Made by a program: the position numbers and the translations under genes. From Gemmata massiliana (lineage in GTDB: Bacteria > Planctomycetota > Planctomycetia > Gemmatales > Gemmataceae), in contig NZ_LR593886.1 in the NCBI RefSeq assembly GCF_901538265.1, positions 806,001 through 870,000 of the forward strand: a stretch of DNA of 64,000 nt. Direction: 5' to 3'. Below the pieces are notes generated by a model. That model did no database searches. It saw only the letters and a list, made by a program, of their open reading frames with translations, and was not told the DNA's origin. Positions 17,376 through 26,600 of the stretch are shown here, piece by piece (within the stretch, counting starts at the first letter, position 1; each line of letters opens with the position of its first letter).

Positions 17376-17953
17376 CACACCCCTCCGGACGAATGGCCCG
17401 CGGTAACCGGCCGTTCGGACGCAACCGTTTCGCGCGGCGGACCGGTCGCGCCGACCGGCTCCTGGGCCGCCATGCTCCGCACCCACTCCAGATCACCGCG
17501 GCGCCACAAGTACGCGAACCCGACCAGCAGCACGCCGAAGAAAACGAGAATGTCCGCGAACGCGATCCACGCGAGCGACTTCGCCGCGGCCGGTTCCGGC
17601 GCAACCGCATCTGGTGCGACACTGTGCGGTTGCAGGTTCGCTGCCGATTCGACTCGCACTTCTGCTGGTAGCGATTCGTCGGCGGTGCGCACCGCGCTGC
17701 CGAACACCACCGCCCACGGGAAGAAGAACGCGAGTTCCACGTCGAAGATCACGAACAGCAGCGCGACCACGTAGAACCGCAAGTCGAACTGAATCCACGC
17801 ATCGCCGATCGGCTGCTCGCCGCACTCGTAGACTTCGGCCTTCTCCGCGCTCGGTCGGTCGGGTCGGATCAATCGACCCAGTATGAGATTCGCCGCGAGC
17901 AGCGTTAAACCCGCCGCGAGAAAGATCAGGAGGAAGAGAACGAGAGTCGTCAT
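17375..17953 (-). CDS. nuoA: NADH-quinone oxidoreductase subunit A, with enlarged loop
   Basis: A 192-residue membrane subunit of complex I. TM1 is [17 protein letters not shown]. The conserved [32 protein letters not shown] block includes the loop and TM2, and TM3 is [18 protein letters not shown]. Between TM2 and TM3 there is an Ala/Pro/Glu-rich stretch of roughly 45 residues not present in ordinary NuoA (about 120-140 residues in total). A polar C-terminal tail also extends the protein. It starts 53 bp after nuoI and its stop overlaps the nuoB start. Confidence 0.93.
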   Translation of the reverse strand: MTTLVLFLLIFLAAGLTLLAANLILGRLIRPDRPSAEKAEVYECGEQPIGDAWIQFDLRFYVVALLFVIFDVELAFFFPWAVVFGSAVRTADESLPAEVRVESAANLQPHSVAPDAVAPEPAAAKSLAWIAFADILVFFGVLLVGFAYLWRRGDLEWVRSMAAQEPVGATGPPRETVASERPVTAGHSSGGV

Positions 17954-18006
17954 GGATACTCCGGGCGAACCCGGCCACAAGGCCGCCAGACCTCACCAGC
18001 CACAGG

Positions 18007-18582
18007 TCACGTCGCTTGCTTCCCGTCGACCGCGGGCTTGACCTCCGCGGGTTTCGGGGCATCGGCGGTCTTCGTCCACACGGGCAAACTGACGCGCTTC
18101 GACTCCTGCACTGCAGTTGGGTTCAGCGTCGCCTGTCCCCACGCAACGTCGAGCGGCAGTTTCGCGTAATCGACCACGCAGCCGTCGCGGGTGTAGGTGC
18201 TGATGTCGTGGTTCGAGCCCATGAAGATGCAATCAACCGGACACGGGTCCACGCACAGCGCACAAAACATGCACTTCGTGTAGTCGATCTTGAACCCGGT
18301 GACCACGAACCCCTTCGCGGGCGGCGCGGCCTTCTCCTTGTCGATGTAGATGCAATCGACCGGGCACGCGCGGGCGCACTTGTCGCACCCGATGCACGTC
18401 GTCAGGTCGAACCGGTGGAACCCCCGGTACCGCGGGCGCACGGGCACCGGCTGCTCCGGGTAGGCGAAGTGCTTCGTGAACGTGCCGCGCCGGAACGATT
18501 GCACGAAGTACCACAGCGTGACGTACATGCCCGAGGCGAGGGTGGTCGTCGCGAGGTAAACGTTGCGGAACCAGGCACGCAT
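18007..18582 (-). CDS. nuoI: Complex I 23 kDa-type ferredoxin subunit (two 4Fe-4S clusters)
   Basis: A 191-residue protein with two classic CxxCxxCxxxCP motifs: CIGCDKCARACPVDCIYI near residue 63 and CMFCALCVDPCPVDCIFMG near 103. It has an N-terminal amphipathic or membrane-associated stretch (TLWYFVQSFRRGTF) of the NuoI kind. NuoI passes electrons through N6a and N6b to NuoB. Here it is the first gene of the cluster, ahead of nuoA, an unusual order. The C-terminus is extended by a Lys/Pro/Ala-rich tail of about 30 residues. An alternative is a NuoI-like ferredoxin serving another complex, but the nuo context argues for NuoI. Confidence 0.9.
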   Translation of the reverse strand: MRAWFRNVYLATTTLASGMYVTLWYFVQSFRRGTFTKHFAYPEQPVPVRPRYRGFHRFDLTTCIGCDKCARACPVDCIYIDKEKAAPPAKGFVVTGFKIDYTKCMFCALCVDPCPVDCIFMGSNHDISTYTRDGCVVDYAKLPLDVAWGQATLNPTAVQESKRVSLPVWTKTADAPKPAEVKPAVDGKQAT

Positions 18583-18670
18583 GGGATGACCGTGCGGGTG
18601 AGGGGTTCGAGGAGGTGATTGTAAGGGAGGCGGCCCGGGAACCGCAAGGCGCGGCCTTCGCGCCGTTTGA

Positions 18671-18911
18671 ACCATCTGCCGGACTGGGCGAACGGCCGGC
18701 GTGAGCCGGCCGGTGAGAACCGCGAAGAATTTTTTGACGGGATTAACAGGATCAACAAGATCCAGATCCGAAATCACGTTCCATTCTGGATCTTGTCAAT
18801 CCTGTTAATCCTGTCAAATTGTTTTTCATAACACCTGCCCGTGGCGTCGCTGTACCCGGGGCGCCCTCACCAGCCGGCTCACGCCGGCCGTTCGCCCAAA
18901 TCTGGCGGGTG
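18671..18911. repeat. Outer inverted repeat (GGGCGAACGGCCGGCGTGAG type)
   Basis: The left arm (about 18671-18717) contains GGGCGAACGGCCGGCGTGAG followed by CCGGCCGGTGAG. The right arm (about 18864-18911) is nearly its exact reverse complement (CTCACCAGCCGGCTCACGCC and GGCCGTTCGCCC). The arms are about 40 bp and enclose the inner repeat. Part of the same word, CGAACGGCCGG, recurs at 40511 after der. Confidence 0.85.
18736..18817. repeat. Inner inverted repeat (GATTAACAGGATCAACAAGATCC type)
   Basis: Arms at 18736-18766 and 18785-18817 pair almost perfectly over about 30 bp with an 18 bp spacer. Each arm is built from the degenerate word GAT-(T/C)AACA. AT-rich ends flank the hairpin (TTTTTT before, TTGTTTTT after), so it could terminate transcription in both directions. 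Confidence 0.85.
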
Positions 18912-18926
18912 ACGCAAACTCGGGCG

Positions 18927-21900
18927 TTATTTCAGTAGCAGTTCCAGATCCTTGGTGGTTTGCTCGCCAGCCTTCACGTCGACTTGTTCTTTCACCTGCC
19001 GGTTGGTTCGCTCTTTCTCACTGAACAGGTAATACGTGCCCGGCACCAGTTCCTTGAACTCGAACGAGCCGTCGGCCTTGGTGGTCGCTTTAGCGAGGGC
19101 GTTGCCCTTCGCGTCGTACAGGAACACGAGCGCGGTCGGTTGCGGGATGCGGTTCTCGACCAACTTCCCTGCAATCTTGCCCGGCGCGGGGCGGTTCAGT
19201 TCCGCGGCGTCGAGCAGTTCGATTTCTTGCGTCTCGATCGTGCTCAATCCGGCTTGTGAGGTGAATTTCACCCCAACCACGACGATGCCCTTCTGGTCCG
19301 GCATCTGAAGTGTGGCGCGCCACTCGCTTGCCTCGAATGGCACGCCCGGCATGGGGGTGGGGCTTGTAGGGAGCTCGTCCTTGTTCGGCCTGCCGACGAA
19401 GAACTCGACCTTCTTGATGCCGGAGATGCTCGGCCCGCACGTCGCCTTGACCGCAAGCGGTTGCCCCTTCGCAGCTTTCGGCGGCAGGTTGAGGAACTTC
19501 ACATCCGTTGGCACGTTGCCATCGAACACGATCGTCACGCGGTCCTTCGTGACAACGTCGCCGTCGGGGGCAATGAGGCGCGCTTCCAGCGTGCGCTTGC
19601 CGGTGAGGAGGTCGACCGGCAGCACCGACTTGTGGTCCGCGATCGAACCGACCAACTCGAACCCTTCGCCTTTTGGATCAAAGCGGAGCCGGGCGAGCTT
19701 CTGGCGCGCGGTAGCGATGGGAAACGTCCGGTCGGCGTTGACGGGCGATGTTGCGTCTTTGGCGGTGCCGACGAGCAGTTCGAGCCGTGCTCCCTCGGGC
19801 GCATTGTCGACTTCGAGCGCGACCGGTAACGGCGCTGTGCCCGAAGCGTACTCGACGGCCTTCACGCGCACGCGGGGACTCGTTTGAGGCTGGAGCCTCA
19901 CCGTCTCGCCGAGTGTGGGGAGCGCGGCCGAGTACGTGGCCACCCGTTCGACGCCGTCCGCCGAAAGCGTGACGGTGACTTTAGCCCCGGTCGGGAAGGG
20001 GAACGCGATGTTCTCCACGTACAGCGTGACCGGTTTCCCGGCGGTGGCGATGTTTCCGGCCTGACTCCCGTCGCGCACGAGCAATTTGGGGTTCGCTTCC
20101 GGTGGGAACAGGAGCTTCACGGGGCACGCGCCCGAACCCGGAATGTCGCCGGGCACGATTGTCGCGCTCAGCCGGTTCAATCTGCCGTCGACCGCAGGGG
20201 TGAACACCGCGTCGCTCACCCGGAGGTAGCTCGCGGGATCTGCGACCACAACCGGGAGCGTGAACGTCTGAAGAACCACGTCCTTGTCGGCGGGATCGAA
20301 CAGTTCGAGTGCCAGCGCGTTCCCACTAATCGGGGCAAAACCGTCGTCGGGCTTCGCCACCGCTCCGGGCGCGAGTGGAGGTGGGGGCGGGGCAGTGGAC
20401 GTGAACACGAGCGGAACCGGCTTACCCGGTTCGAGGTTAATGGGGGCCGTTTCTCGGTTCAGGCCCACGAGCCGTGCCGCAATTTTCTGTGGTACAGGAG
20501 ACGGGTTGAACAGCACCAGTTGATACGAACTCGGCTGCCCGTTCGGTCGAATGCGGAACTCCGTCAGTTGTTGCGGGGCGGCTTTGGGGTCCGTTCGCAC
20601 AAGGAGATCGACGCGGCTCGAAAGCGTTCGCAGCGACACCGGTACGCGCCGGTGGTACGTTCGCGTTTCGCCGCCGAGTTCCGCGGTCGCCTCGACGAGT
20701 ACGCCGAGTGCGGTGGGGTGCGAAGTGGGCTTGCTGCCCGCCGCGAGCGGGAGTGAAAGCACGCTATCGCGGATCACTTCGAGTTGGGCTGAAGCGTCCG
20801 ACGACGGCTTGAGCCACTCAGCGGCCGGCGAGAACACCTGAACGCACACCGTGGTCGGTGTGCCGACCGAGCGGAGGTGAATTTTTAAGTCGGTGCTCGG
20901 TTTCTCGAATGTGAGTTTCGGCACCGATGGGTGCGCGAGTTCGAGGTACGGGAACCCGCCCGTCTTCGCCGCGGTCGCGCAATTTCGGGCGGCTGTGGTT
21001 GTAAACGGCACGCTGGCAATGGTCGGACTGGGGTCGGCGGGATCGCGCAACTCGTACTCGAAACGCGCTGCGTGCCACGCCCACATTCGCAGTGCGGCTT
21101 CGCGTTGCTGGGCCGTGTGTGGGTTCGTTGCCGCGTCATCGAGCTTCGGGGACGCGACCGAAGTAGGCCACACGGCGGCCGTGCGCTCGGGCGCGCTTTG
21201 CAACAGTCGCGTAGGCACGTCTTCTGACCACACGCGACGCAATCGGTCCGCAAATGCGAAACGGTCCGACGTGAGTCGTAGTAACTCGTCTTCGGTGCGA
21301 TCTCCCGGAACCGCTGTGCGAAGAATCGCGCCGGTCCACCGCGACCGGCGCTTGGCGAGGTCCGTGTCGTGAGGCGCTTCATTTGCGAGATCCAACGTGA
21401 GTGTGCGTGGTTCGCCCTTTTGAGCTGCCTCGTTATCCGTCACGTCCTTGCGAAGCGTGCTCTCGCACAATCGCCGAGCGAGTGCGGATCGCGCGTTCCA
21501 CAGCGCCACGCGATCGGCGACCGGCACGAGCGGCGAAGCCAGCGCTGCGTCCAGTTCCGCGTAGATTGGAGGGCCAGCATTCGGCCCCTCTGCGCGCCGG
21601 CGCAGTGCTCCGAGTGCTTCGGGTGTGAGTGGCCGGTTCGCAGTGCTGAGAGCCACGCGGGCACTGTTTGCGAGTCGGTCCCATTCCGGTACGCGGTCGG
21701 CGAACGTGTTCCCGGTCAATCCAGGAGTTGGCACCAATACGCGGTTCAATTTGCTCACCGCATCAGCAACGGTGACCGCCTCCGTTATGTTTACCGCCCC
21801 ACTGTTCACGAGCGGGGTAACACCCGTCAACCACAGCGTCGCGTCGTCACGAATCGCGATTGCCGATTGCAGCCGGTCCGCGGTGAGCTTCAACTTCCGT

Positions 21901-23609
21901 GCGGTGGCTTCCGCGGTGTGGAGACGGGTCGTTGCGTCGTCGGGGGAAGCGAACCCCGGCGCGAACAGGACGGCTTCGGCGTTCGCGCGAAGCGAGTACG
22001 CTTCATCGAGTGCCGGTTTCGCCCAGGTCAACACGTCCGGTCGGGTTGCAGTGTCTTCAATCCACCGTGCCGTTTGGAGCGCGAGTGCCGCGCGCTCGTT
22101 TGTCCACGGGGCGAGCGCGCTCTGATCGGCGAGCGCAGCGAGTCGTCGGATGAGCAACACTTCCGCGAACCGCACTTGTGGGTCTTGCGCGGCGAGCAGT
22201 TTTGCGAAGTTGCGGATGCGGGCCGGCGACGGGTCCGCGTCTTCCGTGAGCACCCGAAACACCGCGGCCGCGAGGAGCGGGTGCGGCTTCGCTTTGAACG
22301 CATCGAAATCCGCGGGGAGCGGCGGTTCGGTCGGCTTCTCGTCGGGCTTTGTGGGGGCGGGCGCGGGGCGCGATTCGGCTGTCACTGTGGCCGTGCGAAG
22401 CTGCTCGATCAGCGCGGGTTCCGGTATCGCGTACCCGGGGAACATCGCCGCGAGTGTGGGCAACGGATCGGGCATGGGAACCGTGTGAAGTGCCTTGCCA
22501 ACTTGTTCTGCGTGAGCCAGCGCGAGCGTGAGTTTGTGCTTAGTGTCCTCTGGGGGAAGCCCGGCCTGGATGTCGCGTTCAGCACCGAGGAGGGCGGATC
22601 GCACTTGCCGGAACGCCCACGGAGCGGCCGTCGCCCGCCCGTCCGTGCGCCAACGGTCGTGCGCTTCCCATGAAGCTTTTAGCCAGTCGGGGTACGCGAC
22701 TTCATTGAGCGCGTGCTCCTCGGGTACGTGACCGGCCGGAATCGCCCGTAACGTGAAGTCTTTCGCGCCGCCGACTAGAACCGGCGTTTGTGCCGGGCCG
22801 CGGTTCTCGCTCGACCAGCGGTTGACGCGCACGCGGACAAAGTTCGCGAGTTCGCTCACGGTCACGCGGCCGTCACGGTCGCTGTCTGCAACGCCCTTTA
22901 AGCCGGCTTCGAGGTAGTAACTGAAGACCGATCGGCCGAGTTCCACCGAAGTGCGCGGCGCTTGCCCCGGTCCGCACGCGACGAGGCACAGGCGGTTGTC
23001 GTCGGGTACGCCGTCGAGTGCCGCGAACACTGCGGCCGAGAGGTTGCCGGCGGGCGGCGCGTAAAGCGGATCGCCGCTCGGCGGCACGAGATTCAGAACG
23101 AGCAGTTTGTTGTGCGCCGGGCAATCGCGCACGGCCGCGAGCAGTTCCGTGAGCGTGAGCCGATTTCGCGGACTGTCCCCGGCGGGATCGGCCGGCAACA
23201 GGAACACCGCTCCGCCGGCATCAACAGCCGCGGGCGCGGAAAGGGAAATGACCATCGGCTGCAAACGCGCCGTTTTCGCGAGCGCGGCGAACCGCAGACG
23301 GATCTGGTCGCGTGACGGGTTCGCGCTCGGGTCGTCGATCGTCTGCCCGAGTAAGTCGGACGTCGCCAGCGCCGCGCGGTCGCGTTCGGCCCACGGGACC
23401 GCGCCACTTTCCGCGGGGCCGGTCGTAATCGATACGGGCAGTACGGCGACGGGTCCTGGGGGAGACACCCAGTAGAGCAAGCCGATCACGACGCCCGCGA
23501 ACGCGGTGAGCACCACCAGCACGAGGACTAATCGTGCGCGCCGACTCGCGCCGGGCGAGGGCGGCGCGCTGAAGCGCCACAACCGTGGAATTTCTGGGGT
23601 GTCGGACAT
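18927..23609 (-). CDS. Giant single-pass protein with inactive caspase-like domain
   Basis: A 1,560-residue protein. A membrane anchor at about residues 27-48 (LVLVLVVLTAFAGVVIGLLYWV) is followed by a caspase-like (peptidase C14 fold) domain to about 290. Its end is recognisable as LVACGPGQAPRTSVELGRSVFSYYLEAGLKG, then the loop DSDRDGRVTVSELANFV. The catalytic positions are lost: the stretch matching the His-Gly site reads SLSAPAAVD, and the stretch matching the DxC site reads LNLVPPSG. About 1,100 residues of helical then beta-rich sequence follow. A C-terminal Ig-like/carboxypeptidase-regulatory-type domain (KADGSFEFKELVPGTYYL) lies near 1510-1560. It is 75 bp downstream of its larger paralogue and probably co-transcribed. 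Possible role: an envelope scaffold or signalling receptor. Confidence 0.8.
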   Translation of the reverse strand: MSDTPEIPRLWRFSAPPSPGASRRARLVLVLVVLTAFAGVVIGLLYWVSPPGPVAVLPVSITTGPAESGAVPWAERDRAALATSDLLGQTIDDPSANPSRDQIRLRFAALAKTARLQPMVISLSAPAAVDAGGAVFLLPADPAGDSPRNRLTLTELLAAVRDCPAHNKLLVLNLVPPSGDPLYAPPAGNLSAAVFAALDGVPDDNRLCLVACGPGQAPRTSVELGRSVFSYYLEAGLKGVADSDRDGRVTVSELANFVRVRVNRWSSENRGPAQTPVLVGGAKDFTLRAIPAGHVPEEHALNEVAYPDWLKASWEAHDRWRTDGRATAAPWAFRQVRSALLGAERDIQAGLPPEDTKHKLTLALAHAEQVGKALHTVPMPDPLPTLAAMFPGYAIPEPALIEQLRTATVTAESRPAPAPTKPDEKPTEPPLPADFDAFKAKPHPLLAAAVFRVLTEDADPSPARIRNFAKLLAAQDPQVRFAEVLLIRRLAALADQSALAPWTNERAALALQTARWIEDTATRPDVLTWAKPALDEAYSLRANAEAVLFAPGFASPDDATTRLHTAEATARKLKLTADRLQSAIAIRDDATLWLTGVTPLVNSGAVNITEAVTVADAVSKLNRVLVPTPGLTGNTFADRVPEWDRLANSARVALSTANRPLTPEALGALRRRAEGPNAGPPIYAELDAALASPLVPVADRVALWNARSALARRLCESTLRKDVTDNEAAQKGEPRTLTLDLANEAPHDTDLAKRRSRWTGAILRTAVPGDRTEDELLRLTSDRFAFADRLRRVWSEDVPTRLLQSAPERTAAVWPTSVASPKLDDAATNPHTAQQREAALRMWAWHAARFEYELRDPADPSPTIASVPFTTTAARNCATAAKTGGFPYLELAHPSVPKLTFEKPSTDLKIHLRSVGTPTTVCVQVFSPAAEWLKPSSDASAQLEVIRDSVLSLPLAAGSKPTSHPTALGVLVEATAELGGETRTYHRRVPVSLRTLSSRVDLLVRTDPKAAPQQLTEFRIRPNGQPSSYQLVLFNPSPVPQKIAARLVGLNRETAPINLEPGKPVPLVFTSTAPPPPPLAPGAVAKPDDGFAPISGNALALELFDPADKDVVLQTFTLPVVVADPASYLRVSDAVFTPAVDGRLNRLSATIVPGDIPGSGACPVKLLFPPEANPKLLVRDGSQAGNIATAGKPVTLYVENIAFPFPTGAKVTVTLSADGVERVATYSAALPTLGETVRLQPQTSPRVRVKAVEYASGTAPLPVALEVDNAPEGARLELLVGTAKDATSPVNADRTFPIATARQKLARLRFDPKGEGFELVGSIADHKSVLPVDLLTGKRTLEARLIAPDGDVVTKDRVTIVFDGNVPTDVKFLNLPPKAAKGQPLAVKATCGPSISGIKKVEFFVGRPNKDELPTSPTPMPGVPFEASEWRATLQMPDQKGIVVVGVKFTSQAGLSTIETQEIELLDAAELNRPAPGKIAGKLVENRIPQPTALVFLYDAKGNALAKATTKADGSFEFKELVPGTYYLFSEKERTNRQVKEQVDVKAGEQTTKDLELLLK

Positions 23610-23684
23610 GGGTGAATCCTTCGCGAACACTTCCGGTGTCCCGCCCGCAATACCCACCATCTACGTGAGCGGGTGCCAGAATCG

Positions 23685-26600
23685 TCACTTCGTCGGAGGT
23701 TCCGGGCGCGCCGAGGTGTCCGTTGGTGCGGGTGCGGTCAGCGTCAGGTGCCGCCCGTTTTTCTCTGCGGCGCGCAGTGCGTCGTTCAGCACCACGAACT
23801 CCAATCCCGTCACCTTCGCTGTCACGTTCGCCCCGTTAAGCCCGTCCCACCAATAGAGGCACGTCAGCTTGTTCGCGCCGCGATAGAGCCGGACCTCGCG
23901 GCCGGTCGGGGGAGTCGCGCTTTGTGGTCGCGTGAAAATCGGGTTGCCCTCCGGGTGCGTGAGGCGCACGACGAGGCACGTTCGCTTCTGTCGCTCACCG
24001 GGGGCCACTTCCACGTCGTGTTCTTCGAGTGTGATCGAATCGAGCGTGACCGCGGCCCCGTTCACGGTAACCGTGCGGTCCCTCAAATCGATGAGCCCGC
24101 CGTCGGGAGCTTTAAACACTTCGCTTGCAGCGGTGAACGGCGCTGGCGCCCACCACGCACTGAGCCTGGGTGAGGCATACGCTTGAGTGCCGGGGAAGTT
24201 CGGCCAACCGGGTGAATGGAGCGACCACGCGGGGGCCGGGAACCCATTTTCCGCGCGCCACCGAATTGCGATCGGCTCCCGTTTCGGCACTGATGGCGTG
24301 ACCTCGAACCACGAGTCACCGATCCGCGTAACCTTTGTGCGGCTCTCGACGAGTGGGTTCACGTCGATGGCGGTAAACAGGTCTAATTTCTCGGCTTTGG
24401 CCCCGTTTTGCAGCAGCGCGAGTCGCCACGGATCGGTCGGCGCACCGGCCTTCGCAACGGCTGGTACGGTATCCGCGAACCAGTGGCGTTTGAGACTCAG
24501 TTTGCCGCTATTTTCGGTCAGGTCGAGCAGGAGCCGGTCGCCCGGCTCCAGTGGGACGTAACCGCTGAACTTTGAGTCGCCGAACACTTGCAGCGTGTAG
24601 TCGCCCGGCGCGAGCTTCCCCGCGTGCCAGTTGTCGTGCTCGGCCGTCCCCGCCATCAGGCTCGCGGTGGGAACGTCTGCGCCGCGCGGTCGCAGCGTGA
24701 AACGCACGCGCGGGTTCAATCCCGTGCGCAACCACGCGATCAACACATCAATGTCTTTCACGCTCACGAACTTGCCGGTCGGTGTGAACGACTCGGCGCT
24801 TTTGAATTCGGCCTGGGCGGGTTGCTCCTCTTTGTCCGCATCGAACGCGGCCACACCGAGCGCGACTTCGCTGGGCGGGAACTCCGCACGCAGTACGTCG
24901 CCGACCGTGCGCTTCTTCTCGCCGTAATCGGGATCGGTCGCGGCGCGGGTATCGACCGCGTCCGAAATCAGCGCGACCGCCTTGAACGGTACTTTCGCGT
25001 CTTTGATCCGATCCTTCGCGCGAACGACGGCGCGCGTGATGGGCGACTCGTGCCAGGGTTCGAGTTCGCGCACCTGTTTCAGCACGTCCTCAACGATTGC
25101 GTCCGAATCGAGCGGCAGGTCCGTGGGCGGGAGAACCTCGCGGATCGTGTCTTCGGGCGCTTTGGCACCGGGCATCTTCTGGCCGAACACCCACACGTTG
25201 ATGGTTGTGCCGGGTGGAAGTTCCTTGAGCAACTTCGCGAGTGCCTCCACCGCGATCGGGTAGTTGGCGACGCTCATCGGGTCTTTTGGGTCGCGTCCCA
25301 TGCTACCGGAACAATCGAGCACGATCGCGACCGCCCCCGTGCCGAAGCCGTAGCGCTTCAGTGCCCGGGTGTCGGCACGTACCGCGAGCCCCACCGTTTG
25401 CGGCAGCGGCGCACTCACCGCCGTGCGGTCCGGCACCGCAAAGAAGCTCACCGGGCACGACGATTCCAGCGTGCACCCGCGGAAGAAGCCGGTCACGCGA
25501 AGCGCTTCGGACTGGTGCTTGGGCGTGAGTGGTTGTGGGAGCGGCGGGCGCGTGAGAGATCGCGTAAGCGCAGCTGTACCGGGGTTCGTGCTTACGGCCA
25601 TGCGCGCGGTGGAATCGGTCCAAAAGACCGGGAAGCCCTCAATTTCCACTGTCGGCTGCGGAACAAAGGGAACGCGCGCCGTTGGGTTCGGCTCGTCCGT
25701 GATCGCGATGTATGTGGGTAAGTTCGGCACCACCGGGAACGGTGTTTCGGCGCGGTACGGCTTGAACGAGTCGTCGGCCGGCGCGAATGCTGCCGTGACT
25801 GTGTTCGCGTCGTCCGCGAGGCGCTGGACCGCGAGGGAGTAGTACCGCGTATCGCCCTCGCCGTACCAGTGATCGGCAAAGGTCCGGCTCGCCTGATACG
25901 CGAGGTACCCGCGCACGCGCTCGCGCCGCACGCGCTCAATAGGGGCATCGGACACCGCAGTGCGGGCCGGCGAGATACGGACCCACCGGTCGGCCGCGAG
26001 CGCGCTGTCGGGTTTCGTCGCGAGTGTGGTGACGGCGTCGAAGAGTTCGCCGGCGCGCGAGTTAAAGATCGCGAGCGATTGCCGCCCGTCGGCCTGGAAC
26101 GCGAACCGCACGAGCCGCTCGTGCAGCGCGTTGTAGTCCTCCCCCGGTCGCACTTCACATAGCGCGCGAATCAGGTTCGGTCCGCCGAACCGTTCGAGCA
26201 GCAGTTGCCCGCGACGACTGGCCGTCTCGAACGCGGTTTCGCGCGCTTTGACCGCGGGAACCTCGGGGAGCGCTTCGGGGCGCGTTTCGCCCGTGATGAG
26301 CAACTGTCGCGACACGCGCCGAAATTCGCGTGCGAGTGCCACACGGTCGCTCGGGTTGAAGTCCGGAACGGGCGGGGCCGTAAATACTGCGTCGGCCGTG
26401 TTCCACCACTTCACCGCGTTTGCGCGCGGAGTCGAATTCGCATCAAACTCCGGCCTCGTTTTGAGCAGTGTCTCGGCTTCGATCGCCAGAGAGAACCGGC
26501 CGGTCGCGCGCGATTCCGTGAGTTCTTTGCCCGCCTTGATGATCCCCTCAAGGGCGTTCCGCGTGTGACCGGTCGGCTGTGCGGGCAGGTTCGCGGTTAT

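Larger units (their letters stand above)
18583..18926. other. Intergenic gap, 344 bp, filled by two nested inverted repeats
   Basis: The gap between nuoI and the giant gene ending at 18927 contains no gene. Most of it is occupied by two nested inverted repeats (listed separately). The nuoI promoter must lie in the high-coordinate part or within the repeats. Confidence 0.7.
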
